Shown here piece after piece: positions 25,479-34,142 of a stretch of 41,226 bases of DNA. The notes beneath the pieces are model-generated. The model was not told the DNA's origin. It ran no database searches and saw only the letters and a list, made by a program, of their open reading frames with translations. Positions within the stretch are counted from its first letter, which is position 1. Every line of letters starts with the position of its first letter. The position numbers were made by a program, and so were the translations under genes. Where the stretch lies: NCBI GenBank assembly GCA_016929335.1, contig JAFGIY010000150.1, positions 1 to 41,226 on the forward strand, read 5' to 3'. The stretch is from Acidobacteriota bacterium. GTDB taxonomy: Bacteria > Acidobacteriota > UBA6911.

Positions 25479-27004
25479 ACGTATTCTATTCGCCTCAATT
25501 CGATAATTTGAATGCAATACGGACGATTGATCTGGGTCATCCCGAAGGCTGTCCGCCAGGCCTTCTGCGCACCATCATTTCAGACAGCGATAATCATCTC
25601 TATCTTTCGGATGAACTCAATCACCGCATAATTTCATTCGATCAGGATGGAAACCTCCGTTGGCTGCGGGGCAAGCGCGGGAACGGCCGCGGCGATTTTT
25701 TTTATCCTCGCGGTATGGCGGTCGGGCAAATAAAAATGCGGGGCCGGGTGATACCATGCCTGGCCGTGGCAGATGCCTGGAACCGTAGGGTGCATTTTCT
25801 CGATCTTGATGGAAACCCTCTCCATATCTGGACTGCCGCAGATTCCATTCCATTTGGGGAAATTACGGATGTTCGATTTATAGAAGCGAATCTCACCGAA
25901 ATCGTCGGAACTTCCGGAACAGGCTTCTGGCTAGTGCTTGATAAAAGTGGGCATCGACTTTTTGGAATCTCACAGGAGGGCAGCCTGATCTTTCAGACAG
26001 GGCAATGCTTCCCGTACGGACTGGAAAATCACTGGGCGGCTCCAGAGCTGTTTTTTTCAAGCCGCGTGTCCCTGGCCGATCTTCTCAAAAGCGTCTCTTC
26101 CTTTGATTTTCTTTATTATCCTGATCGGATTTTGGGAAGCTCCATGAAGGCACTATTTATCTCCGAACCTTATCGCAGGAGAATCAAACAGCTTATTCAT
26201 CCGCACCTCTTTCCAATCGCTCTGCATTGTGAAAGCGAGATCGAATATATCGCTGCAGATGAAATGGGATTGATCGGATGGCACCGCCCGACCTGTACTC
26301 TGATGCAGATTAACAGCGAATGCAGGCCATCCTTGTCTTCAGAGATTCAGGGCATCCCCATTGCCGGATCGTCTCGCGAGGTTTGGATTCAAAATGAAGA
26401 ACACCTTGAGCTCTTGCAATGGCAGGCTTCCGATTCGGAGGCTTCCGCAGGTACCGGCTCAAAAGTATTTGCTCCGCTCCTGGAAACCGCAGAGCGTGAA
26501 AGGGCGCAATCGGAATCCAGTACAATTCGTATTGCGATTGAGGCTTGCTTTGAGGCCGCCGAAAATGAGGCGGATCTGGCCGATCTCATTGTATCGATTG
26601 TGTGCAAAGGTATGGATCCGGATCAGTTGAACAAGGAAGAAGGGCTTTACGTCTACCGTCAGCGGGACCGGGGTGATGCTCGGCTGGGCCTTCGCAAAGC
26701 ACTCCACCATTGGTGCCTGGGTACCCTTGAAAAAGCACTATTGGGCGCCGATTGCAGCATTACGGTAGTACAATCGTGTGCGCTGCATCTCCAGCTACAG
26801 CGGCTCGCTCAACTGCAGGTGAAGATTTCCGGAATTCTAGGTCGCATCGAAGATGGCCTGACCCAACTGCAGAGCGCAGCCGAGACGCACAATGGCTCGT
26901 CTATTTCGCCAGAAAAACGAATTCAATCTTTGTGTGCCGCAAGGAATGATCTTTGGGACATACAATTGTGGATGGGTCTTTGTCTAGGCATACCCACGCA
27001 CTGA
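25475..27004 (+). CDS. NHL-type beta-propeller protein with helical C-terminus
   Basis: The 509-residue protein opens with NHL-like repeats typical of six-bladed propellers: SDSDNHLYLSDELNHRIISF, GDFFYPRGMAV and VADAWNRRVHFLDLDGN. Later blades are degenerate. From about residue 330 on it is helical (EACFEAAENEADLADLIVSI and a long leucine/glutamine helix). No signal peptide or membrane helix is seen, so it is likely cytosolic. It begins within the WbsX stop codon (ATGA), which ties it to the operon. NHL propellers usually bind proteins or nucleic acids; here a scaffold for the glycosylation enzymes, or a structural sugar binder, is a guess. Catalytic residues are not apparent. Confidence 0.75.
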   Translation: MNVFYSPQFDNLNAIRTIDLGHPEGCPPGLLRTIISDSDNHLYLSDELNHRIISFDQDGNLRWLRGKRGNGRGDFFYPRGMAVGQIKMRGRVIPCLAVADAWNRRVHFLDLDGNPLHIWTAADSIPFGEITDVRFIEANLTEIVGTSGTGFWLVLDKSGHRLFGISQEGSLIFQTGQCFPYGLENHWAAPELFFSSRVSLADLLKSVSSFDFLYYPDRILGSSMKALFISEPYRRRIKQLIHPHLFPIALHCESEIEYIAADEMGLIGWHRPTCTLMQINSECRPSLSSEIQGIPIAGSSREVWIQNEEHLELLQWQASDSEASAGTGSKVFAPLLETAERERAQSESSTIRIAIEACFEAAENEADLADLIVSIVCKGMDPDQLNKEEGLYVYRQRDRGDARLGLRKALHHWCLGTLEKALLGADCSITVVQSCALHLQLQRLAQLQVKISGILGRIEDGLTQLQSAAETHNGSSISPEKRIQSLCAARNDLWDIQLWMGLCLGIPTH

Positions 27005-27107
27005 ACAGCGGCAGAATGCCCTTCAATGAGGATGTATTGCTCAAAATGCCTGACTCGAAAGATGTACCCGTTCGACACCAATATCCCGGATGCGGAGTGG
27101 AGGAATC

Positions 27108-28520
27108 ATGCATACGGTTTCTGTGATTATCCCCTATTATCGATGTCTCGCCTATCTTAAGCCGTGCGTGCAAGCCATAATAAAAAGCACGCTCTATCCG
27201 ATTCATGAACTAATAATTGTCAATGATGGCTCGGAAAATTTCGGCAGCGTGCGGGATTTTATCAATGAGCAAAAGGGCAAAGCACGATTCCGCATCAAAT
27301 TGATAGATCGCCGCAGAAATAAAGGCTTCGCGTTTACCTGCAACGAAGGGGCTTCCCACGCGACGGGGGAATTTCTGGTATTTTTGAACGCCGATACGGT
27401 TCCACTGGAAGGCTGGCTCCTGGCGATGGTCGGGCTGCTGAACGATAATCCAGATGCGGGCATTGTTGGATCCCGATTGCTTTATCCGGACTGCAACCTG
27501 ATCCAGCATGTCGGGGGCGCTATCGATAACCAGAAAAAGCCCTTTCATGTTTACTGTACGACCCCGGCATTTCTTCCATTTCTCAATAAGGATCGCACTC
27601 TGCAATGGGCAACAGGCGCATGCTTTCTTATCAGGAGAAAGGAATTTGCTGCGCTTTCCGGCTTTGATGAGACCTACATCTCCTACTGCGAGGATGCGGA
27701 TTTGTGTTTTCGTATGCGCCGGCAGTTTGACAGGGAGGTTATGGTTGCAGGCAATAGCATTCTCTATCATTGCGAGAGTGTGACTAAAGTAGGCAAACAG
27801 CTCACGGCGAGGAGCCTCCCGATACTATTTATGCGCTGGAAGAGTTTCATGGTTCCCGATGAGTGCCAAATCTATGAATCGGACGGTTTTTCTCCAAGGT
27901 TCCTTTCACTCATGGAATCGGTATGCCCCGGCAAATCGAAAAGCATGGAATTGGCTTATGTTCTGCCCAGTCTGATGAACCTGAATTCGCTGCAGAAGCA
28001 GGATGCCTATGCGAAAGAAAAAGATATCTCCGGTTTTCTACATGATTTGAAGAAGGCGGCCCACCGGGTTTCGCCCAGATTTTTTTCAAGATATCCCGAT
28101 CTTCATTTGCGAATATACTCCGGCGCCCCAGAGAATATTGATGCTACTGCCATCCAGCTACACGACCTATTTGTGATGCTGAGCCACAATTCAATTTCGA
28201 AGCAGGCAAAAAAGAAGCTGGTCGGTTTGCTTCCAATAAAGCTGGACGATGCCAACTTTTTCACCTGGGCATACAACTTGGCCTCTCTGGCCAAGGAACA
28301 GGGTGAGGAGGAAGGCGCGCGGTCCCTCTTCAAAATGGTTTCGGAAATGGCAAGCAGCGCCAATCCAGAGCTTGCTGGAAAGGCAAATTTTAAAGTTGCG
28401 CAGCTCGTACCCGAAACGGGAGAAAAGGCGAAATATTTGCGGCGTTGCCTCAGGCTATATCCGCAACATATGGCGGCCCGAACAGCATTGGAACAGATGA
28501 AACTCGACGATCGAATATGA
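27108..28520 (+). CDS. GT2 glycosyltransferase with C-terminal TPR-like module
   Basis: The N-terminal GT-A domain (about residues 1-235) has VSVIIPYYRC, IVNDGS, RNKGFAFTCNEG and the metal-binding FLNADT. It also has GFDETYISYCEDADLCFRM, as in rhamnosyl- or galactofuranosyl-type GT2 proteins. A middle region leads to a helical module of about 110 residues at the C-terminus (YNLASLAKEQG, NPELAGKANFKVAQL, LRRCLRLYPQHMAA) that matches the end of the next protein. GGAGG precedes ATG 27108, six codons into the longer frame. The gene ends in ATGA, overlapping an in-frame ATG of the next gene. Donor and acceptor sugars are unknown. Confidence 0.88.
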   Translation: MHTVSVIIPYYRCLAYLKPCVQAIIKSTLYPIHELIIVNDGSENFGSVRDFINEQKGKARFRIKLIDRRRNKGFAFTCNEGASHATGEFLVFLNADTVPLEGWLLAMVGLLNDNPDAGIVGSRLLYPDCNLIQHVGGAIDNQKKPFHVYCTTPAFLPFLNKDRTLQWATGACFLIRRKEFAALSGFDETYISYCEDADLCFRMRRQFDREVMVAGNSILYHCESVTKVGKQLTARSLPILFMRWKSFMVPDECQIYESDGFSPRFLSLMESVCPGKSKSMELAYVLPSLMNLNSLQKQDAYAKEKDISGFLHDLKKAAHRVSPRFFSRYPDLHLRIYSGAPENIDATAIQLHDLFVMLSHNSISKQAKKKLVGLLPIKLDDANFFTWAYNLASLAKEQGEEEGARSLFKMVSEMASSANPELAGKANFKVAQLVPETGEKAKYLRRCLRLYPQHMAARTALEQMKLDDRI

Positions 28521-28552
28521 AATATGTCCGATTAGCTTTACAGGAGTGTGAC

Positions 28553-30052
28553 ATGCCCGATAAGAACGTGCGTCTTCTTGCATTTCATTTTCCCCAATAC
28601 CATCCTTTCCCAGAAAACGAAGCCCTGTGGGGCAAGGGATTCACCGAGTGGACGAATGTTACAAAAGCCCGGCCTCTGTTTCGTGGCCACTATCAGCCGC
28701 ACTTGCCGACGGATCTGGGCTTTTATGATTTGCGAGTGCCTGAAACGCGTCAGGCGCAGGCTGATTTAGCAAGGGAGTACGGGATTCATGGATTCTGCTA
28801 CTACCATTATTGGCTTCACGGCCATCGCCTCATGAATGCGCCGATCGACGCCATTCTGGAATCTGGAAAGCCCGATTTCCCATTCTGTTTCTGCTGGGCA
28901 AATGAGAGTTGGACAAAGAAATGGGATGGTCTCGAAGAGCACGTCCTTGTTAAGCAGGATTACTCCGACGAGGATGATCTTCAGCATATCCGCTGGCTGG
29001 TTAAAGCATTTAAGGATAAACGATATATTAAAATTGACGGGAAACCATTTTTTGCAATCTACAGAGCTCTCCGATTGCCAAATCCTTTAAAGACAACAAA
29101 TATCTGGCGAGAAGAAGCACGGCGTTTGGGAATCGGTGAGCTGTATCTATGCCGCGTGGAAAGCAATTTTGCCGATGAAATGGGCGATCCGACGGCCATT
29201 GGTTTCGATGCAGCTATAGAGTTTCAGCCCGACTCCAAAAACATCGGGCCGCCGATGGAGGGAGGCGTATCGACCAATGCCTGGAAGCACCACGGCATTT
29301 TTGACTATTCAGACATGGTGCGCCGTATGCTTCGCAAGGAGGCGCCTACTTACAAACGATATCCCTGTGTTACGCCCGGTTGGGACAATTCCGCGAGACG
29401 CGCCTCGGGTGCCGTCATAATTAAAGATTCGACTCCGCAGGTTTATGGGGAATGGCTGGAAACCGTCATTCGTCGCTTCACTCCTTATAGCACCGAGGAA
29501 AATTTCGCATTCGTTTGCGCCTGGAATGAGTGGGCGGAAGGAAATCATCTGGAGCCCGACAGAAAGTGGGGGAGAGCCTATCTGGAAGCGACTTACACTG
29601 CCCTTCAACGCGGACTGACCGGCCCGCCTCCGCAAGCAGATATGCTCTCCTCAAACGCATGCCTTGGAAGCGATCCTTCCCAGTTTGACGTCGAACGGAT
29701 TTTCGCTTTGGCTACGTCACCGACGATGACTGCGAAGGAGCGCCAAAAAGCCCTTCACCTTATCCTGAACAAGCTTGATGCATCCGGCTTTTTCCTTCGG
29801 CTTTACAACTTAGGTTCCCTGCTCTCCCGGCAGAACAACTTGGCCATCGCCAGAAAAGCCTTTGAGATTACAGCCGAACTATCGTCAGCTATTGATCCCC
29901 AGCTTGCCGGGAAATCGTATTACAAGCTTTCATCTTTTGCCGCCAAGATCGAAGAGAAGGCTGAACACCTGGAAGCATGTCTGCAATTGCTTCCGTCTCA
30001 TCAAGCGGCTCAATCGGAGTTGAACAGAATCAAAGGCAGCGTAGTTCAGTAG
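28553..30052 (+). CDS. WbsX-family glycan protein (GH99-like), copy 2, with C-terminal TPR-like module
   Basis: Residues 1-365 match the WbsX core of the copy at 24297: LLAFHFPQYHPFPENEALWG, YYHYWLHGHRL, CWANESW, TPGWDNSAR and NEWAEGNHLEPDRKWGRAYL. Residues about 385-499 form a helical module (YNLGSLLSRQN, DPQLAGKSYYKLSSF, LEACLQLLPSHQAA) shared with the preceding GT2. AGGAG six bases before ATG 28553 supports this start, and it begins the protein at the same point as the paralogue. An upstream ATG (28517) overlaps the preceding stop and may serve as a coupled alternative. A short hairpin (CGGGA/TCCCG, 30071-30087) follows the stop. Confidence 0.88.
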   Translation: MPDKNVRLLAFHFPQYHPFPENEALWGKGFTEWTNVTKARPLFRGHYQPHLPTDLGFYDLRVPETRQAQADLAREYGIHGFCYYHYWLHGHRLMNAPIDAILESGKPDFPFCFCWANESWTKKWDGLEEHVLVKQDYSDEDDLQHIRWLVKAFKDKRYIKIDGKPFFAIYRALRLPNPLKTTNIWREEARRLGIGELYLCRVESNFADEMGDPTAIGFDAAIEFQPDSKNIGPPMEGGVSTNAWKHHGIFDYSDMVRRMLRKEAPTYKRYPCVTPGWDNSARRASGAVIIKDSTPQVYGEWLETVIRRFTPYSTEENFAFVCAWNEWAEGNHLEPDRKWGRAYLEATYTALQRGLTGPPPQADMLSSNACLGSDPSQFDVERIFALATSPTMTAKERQKALHLILNKLDASGFFLRLYNLGSLLSRQNNLAIARKAFEITAELSSAIDPQLAGKSYYKLSSFAAKIEEKAEHLEACLQLLPSHQAAQSELNRIKGSVVQ

Positions 30053-30120
30053 AGGGCCACACACCCAATATCGGGAATCCTCTCCCGGAAGTTTTGACTC
30101 CATAGGCTCAGGAGACCCAA

Positions 30121-31074
30121 ATGGTCAGTAGAGAAGATGTGATCAGTGCTTATCGATTTATACTGGGACGCGATCCGGAAAATGAAGGCGTCGTTCAGCA
30201 TCATTTGTTCTACGATAGCGTAGAAAAGCTGCGGCTTGCATTTCTCGATTCTGAAGAATTCAGGGCTGGAATCAGCTCCCCGACAGAAGCAGAAATGCTG
30301 AATGGGCCTCCAAACAACATAGAAGTGGATGCAACTCCAGAGCAACTGGATCAGATGATGTCGCGCATCGCTGGCGATTGGTCTGATCTTGGAGACCGAG
30401 AACCCTATTGGTCGGTCCTCTCAAACGAAGCTTATCGATCTGCAGTATTCTCTTCATTTAAAGACAATTTCGACGCAACAGGGGAAAAGGAAGTTGAATA
30501 TATGAAGCTGTTCCTGAAGCGTCACCGGCTTGAAATCAGCAAAAAGCAGACCTGTATAGAGTATGGAAGTGGTGTTGGTCGGGTGACTAAATGGCTGGCG
30601 CGTGAGTTCGGGCGCGTTGTCGGATGCGACATTTCGGCAAGTCATCTGGCGATCGCCCGCGAAAATTGCGAATTGGAATCTGCGGCAGTGGAATTGCGCA
30701 CAATCAGGACACGCCGGGATCTGAAGGAATTGCCCAATTCCGATTTCCTTTATTCGATCATAGTTTTTCAACATAACCCCCCTCCGTTGATTGCAGACAT
30801 ACTTGATTCGCTATTGAGAAAGCTAAATCCGGGTGGGATAGCGTTCTTCCAGATCCCCACTTATGGAAGAAACTATGGTTTTGCGACCCTGCCCTATCTG
30901 AACAGCCGCAAGACTAAGGGGAGCATTGAAATGCACGTTTTGCCGCAATCATCGATCTTTCAGATCGCGGCCAAATGCGGATGCAGCATTTTGGAGCTGC
31001 GCGAGGACAGCTATATCAACATGCCGAGGCTGTTTGTTTCGAATACATTCCTCCTCCAGAGGAATTCCCAATAG
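30121..31074 (+). CDS. SAM-dependent methyltransferase with N-terminal DUF4214-like domain
   Basis: Residues 1-50 (VISAYRFILGRDPENEGVV and LRLAFLDSEEF) have the pattern of the DUF4214-like helical repeat that precedes some glycan methyltransferases and glycosyltransferases. A linker follows, then a class I methyltransferase domain. Its SAM-binding motif I is CIEYGSGVGRVTKWLA, with acidic VVGCDIS closing motif II and LNPGGIAFFQIPTYG post-motif. The 317-residue protein is complete. An SD (CAGGAGACCC) precedes ATG 30121. It probably methylates a sugar of the glycan. The exact acceptor is unknown. Confidence 0.83.
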   Translation: MVSREDVISAYRFILGRDPENEGVVQHHLFYDSVEKLRLAFLDSEEFRAGISSPTEAEMLNGPPNNIEVDATPEQLDQMMSRIAGDWSDLGDREPYWSVLSNEAYRSAVFSSFKDNFDATGEKEVEYMKLFLKRHRLEISKKQTCIEYGSGVGRVTKWLAREFGRVVGCDISASHLAIARENCELESAAVELRTIRTRRDLKELPNSDFLYSIIVFQHNPPPLIADILDSLLRKLNPGGIAFFQIPTYGRNYGFATLPYLNSRKTKGSIEMHVLPQSSIFQIAAKCGCSILELREDSYINMPRLFVSNTFLLQRNSQ

Positions 31075-31094
31075 CCATCATCGAGTGAGGCGCT

Positions 31095-32705
31095 ATGAAA
31101 ATTGCCGTATGGCATAACCTTCCAAGCGGCGGCGGCAAAAGGCAGCTTTACGATCACATTCGCGAACTGGTCCGAAGAGGCCACCATGTCGAAGCATGGT
31201 GTCCGGAATTCGCAGCCCGGACAGATTTTCTTCCCCTGTCAGATCTGATCCCCGAACACATTGTCCCGCTGGATATGACCGGTGAATTCCATACCACCTT
31301 GCGGCCAGCTCGCTTGGTCAAAAGGATGATATCGGCGCTGGATGAACACTGCAGAAAATGCGCGGAGCAAATCGAATCCGGGGATTTTAATTTACTGTAC
31401 GCAAATTCCTGCACCTTTATCCGTGTGCCGTCGATCGCCCGGTATTGTTCGCTTCCGTCCATTGTATATCTTGGAGAGCCCTATCGCTGGTTTTATGAAG
31501 CGCTGCCTGAATTGCCATGGATCGCGCCTCAAGCATCATCGCTCCTCGAAGCCAATGATGATCTGGATACTCCTGAAGGAAAGGAGCTACTGCAGGGCAT
31601 TCGGTTGCAGGCCCGCGAAGAGGTTGAAAATGCGCGTGAATTTGAATTGATCCTCGTCAACTCTCTATTTACGCGAGAATCGCTGCTGCGATCCTTCAAT
31701 CTGGAATCCAAGGTCTGCTATCTCGGTATAGACTCCGACTTCTATAAGCCTGTCCGCGCATCAAAAGAAAGTTTTGTTGTCGGCCTGGGCACTCTTTACC
31801 ATGCAAAAGGAATAGATCGAGCGATTCGCGCCATCGGCACCATTTCCGAATCCTCAAGACCAAGTCTTATCTGGATAGGAAACGGCGCCTGGCAGCGCGA
31901 TCTGCACTCCTATCAAAGTCTTGCGGCTCGCCTAAACGTGAACTTCGTGCCGAAGATGAACATACCGCATGAAGAGGTTTTGGATTATCTGAGCGCCGCT
32001 GCGGTCATGGTCTATACGTCACGCCTGGAACCTTTCGGGTATGCTCCCCTTGAAGCAAATGCCTGTGGAACTGCCGTTGTCGGTATCGCCGAAGGCGGCA
32101 TTCGCGAATCCATTGTGGATGGATGCAACGGCCTATTAACAAAATCCGACGATCCTAAAGAACTGGGCAGCTTGATTTCCAGCTTTACCGATCATCTCTC
32201 CTATGCGGTCGAATTCGGCAAAAAGGCCAGAGATCATGTCCTCGCGCGCTGGTCTTCGAAAGCCGGCGGCGACCGCATTGAAGCTTACCTGACCGATTTA
32301 GCCGAAAAGCGGACCACATATCCTCCGAAATCTTTCCGCCTGGCCAGAAGCGTTGCGGGGGAATCAGCCTCAAAATTCCAAATCCGGTTCGGCATTGACA
32401 GGTTCGCCTTTCACCAATCCGCGCTCCAGTTAAGCGGCTGGGCTTATATTGATGACGGAATCGATTCGAGAGGCACCGAGCATTTCCTGTTCATCAAACA
32501 TGCAAATAAATCGGCGGTGCTGTCTATGCAAAAGGTCATTCGAAGAGATGTTACAGAATCAACGGGAGGAAAAGGTGATTACGACGAGAGCGGTTTCAGT
32601 ATCGGAACCGTTTGCGCTCAGGAGCAAATTGAAGAAATGGGGATCATAGTGGTGCGCAGCAGCAAAGCCGTCTACCACAAGCTTCCCTTATCGGTATCCA
32701 ACTGA
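31095..32705 (+). CDS. GT4-family glycosyltransferase with extra C-terminal beta domain
   Basis: The protein (536 residues) is a GT-B glycosyltransferase. The N-terminal half starts NLPSGGGKRQLYDHIRELVRRGH, and the C-terminal half has VGLGTLYHAKGIDRAIRAI and the nucleotide-sugar motif SRLEPFGYAPLEANACGTAVVG with E-x7-E-type acidic residues. The GT core ends near residue 415. Residues about 430-536 (ALQLSGWAYIDDGIDSRG and a run of short strands) form a separate beta-rich domain of the 'SGWA' type seen at the ends of some polysaccharide glycosyltransferases; it may bind glycan or partner proteins. The gene follows the methyltransferase by 20 bp. Confidence 0.86.
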   Translation: MKIAVWHNLPSGGGKRQLYDHIRELVRRGHHVEAWCPEFAARTDFLPLSDLIPEHIVPLDMTGEFHTTLRPARLVKRMISALDEHCRKCAEQIESGDFNLLYANSCTFIRVPSIARYCSLPSIVYLGEPYRWFYEALPELPWIAPQASSLLEANDDLDTPEGKELLQGIRLQAREEVENAREFELILVNSLFTRESLLRSFNLESKVCYLGIDSDFYKPVRASKESFVVGLGTLYHAKGIDRAIRAIGTISESSRPSLIWIGNGAWQRDLHSYQSLAARLNVNFVPKMNIPHEEVLDYLSAAAVMVYTSRLEPFGYAPLEANACGTAVVGIAEGGIRESIVDGCNGLLTKSDDPKELGSLISSFTDHLSYAVEFGKKARDHVLARWSSKAGGDRIEAYLTDLAEKRTTYPPKSFRLARSVAGESASKFQIRFGIDRFAFHQSALQLSGWAYIDDGIDSRGTEHFLFIKHANKSAVLSMQKVIRRDVTESTGGKGDYDESGFSIGTVCAQEQIEEMGIIVVRSSKAVYHKLPLSVSN

Positions 32706-32733
32706 GATGCTCGCTTTGAATAGAGGAAGGAAG

Positions 32734-32793
32734 ATGAACTGGCCCCGCACTATTCAGGAAAGCATCCCGTGCGATGGGCCAAAACAGCAGTGA
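32734..32793 (+). CDS. Possible 19-codon leader ORF before the Kps-like gene
   Basis: A strong SD (GAGGAAGGAAG) precedes ATG 32734, which opens a frame of 19 codons ending in TGA at 32791-32793. That TGA overlaps a GTG (32790) in the frame of the following gene. The following gene itself lacks a good SD, so this mini-ORF may deliver ribosomes to it by coupling. It may also be chance or mark a shifted start. Confidence 0.35.
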   Translation: MNWPRTIQESIPCDGPKQQ

Positions 32794-32798
32794 ATGAC

Positions 32799-34130
32799 AT
32801 GCACATTCCTATTAACTCCACTATTAAAATTGCAGCGATATGCGATACGGGAGATCATGTGTCGTTTTTTGCCGAGTTAATCAGGACCCTTAAAAAAACC
32901 GGCAGAATTCATGCATCGTTGCTGATCACCGGGGATCAGAACTACGTTCTACTTCCGGACATTCCCTGCGCGCAAATTCCCGTTATGCCCGATGGTTATT
33001 CAAACATAGCGCTAAACTGGGAGGAAATCATCCGCTATGAAGAATCGCTTATCGCCAATGGAATCGACCCGATTTATAAAGGCCGATGCACTGCTATCGC
33101 CCAAAGCTTCGCATGCAATCTTGCATCCTGGCTCTCGAAAAATCCGATCGATTGCCTGATTCTGTGGAGCGGTGTTCGTTTGATATCGAGGACGGCGCAA
33201 GCGGTTGCAAGATATTTGAAATTGCCGGTCATTACTCTGGAGTCTCCCTATTTCCCTTTTACTCCCGATACACCCCTCAATTGCCCGCAAGTGCATCTGC
33301 ACTACGTTGGCCTTTCTGTGCTTATATGGGATATAATTCAGGGGCCGCAATGCGGTCCTTCTCAAATATCACAGGAATGCTCAGACTACGAAGCTCATCC
33401 GTCGCTTCCCCTGTTCCTGGACTTGTGGAAAAGCCGGAAACAGTCAAAGTTTTCCAAAGACGATATCGTCCGCTGTTTAAAGCGCGATGCAGCCGTAAAC
33501 GGTAGTGAACCTTCCCTGTCGCCGGCATTTCCCAAGGGAAAGAGAATTCTTTTGGTCTGCGGTCAGCTGGACAAAGATTCGAGCATGTTTTTTGGAAATC
33601 ACCTGGTGCGATGCTGGCGAGATCTGGTCCGCAGCATCGCTGCGAGACTTCCCGGCAATTGGTATATGTTATATAAGCCGCATCCATTTGATTCCTTTAT
33701 GGAAGAGGAAATACGAAGCTATCTTGCGAAGCTCCGCGCCCTCTACAGCAACTGTACGGCAATTTCCTCGACAGCGAACGCACATGAGACGATTTGCAGG
33801 GCGGATGCCGTAGCCTGCATCAATTCCAATATCGGTCTCGAAGCCACGGTCTATGCGAAGCCTGTAATTACTCTAGGCGAAGGCCATTATACGAAGCGCG
33901 GATTCACCTACGATCTGTCGAAGCTGGATGATCTCAAATCCACCCTAATAAATCTTCCGGAAGCGATGAGCGAAGAGCAGTTGCTGCGCCGGGATCGTTT
34001 TCTAAGCTACATACTGTTCCAATATCTTATTTCTGTAGGGCGTCCCGAGCGTGCTATCGAGCGAATCGAAAAGGCTATCGTTCTGGGCGCCCGACAACAA
34101 CCGGTCCTATCAACTGCCTACAGCATTTAG
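32799..34130 (+). CDS. Capsule polysaccharide synthesis-like protein (Kps family)
   Basis: The 443-residue protein resembles the Capsule_synth group (KpsC/KpsS-like GT-B proteins). After KIAAICDTGDHVSFFAELIR comes a surface-sugar domain. Then come RILLVCGQLDKD, MLYKPHP and CINSNIGLEATVYAKPVITLGEG, the tail motif of the family. KpsC/S add Kdo linkers to a lipid; other members have other acceptors, so only the fold is safe. The start is uncertain: GTG 32769, GTG 32790 or ATG 32799. A small ORF with a strong SD overlaps this region. No kpsM/T exporter gene is near. Confidence 0.75.
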   Translation: MHIPINSTIKIAAICDTGDHVSFFAELIRTLKKTGRIHASLLITGDQNYVLLPDIPCAQIPVMPDGYSNIALNWEEIIRYEESLIANGIDPIYKGRCTAIAQSFACNLASWLSKNPIDCLILWSGVRLISRTAQAVARYLKLPVITLESPYFPFTPDTPLNCPQVHLHYVGLSVLIWDIIQGPQCGPSQISQECSDYEAHPSLPLFLDLWKSRKQSKFSKDDIVRCLKRDAAVNGSEPSLSPAFPKGKRILLVCGQLDKDSSMFFGNHLVRCWRDLVRSIAARLPGNWYMLYKPHPFDSFMEEEIRSYLAKLRALYSNCTAISSTANAHETICRADAVACINSNIGLEATVYAKPVITLGEGHYTKRGFTYDLSKLDDLKSTLINLPEAMSEEQLLRRDRFLSYILFQYLISVGRPERAIERIEKAIVLGARQQPVLSTAYSI

Positions 34131-34142
34131 ATAAGGATACCT

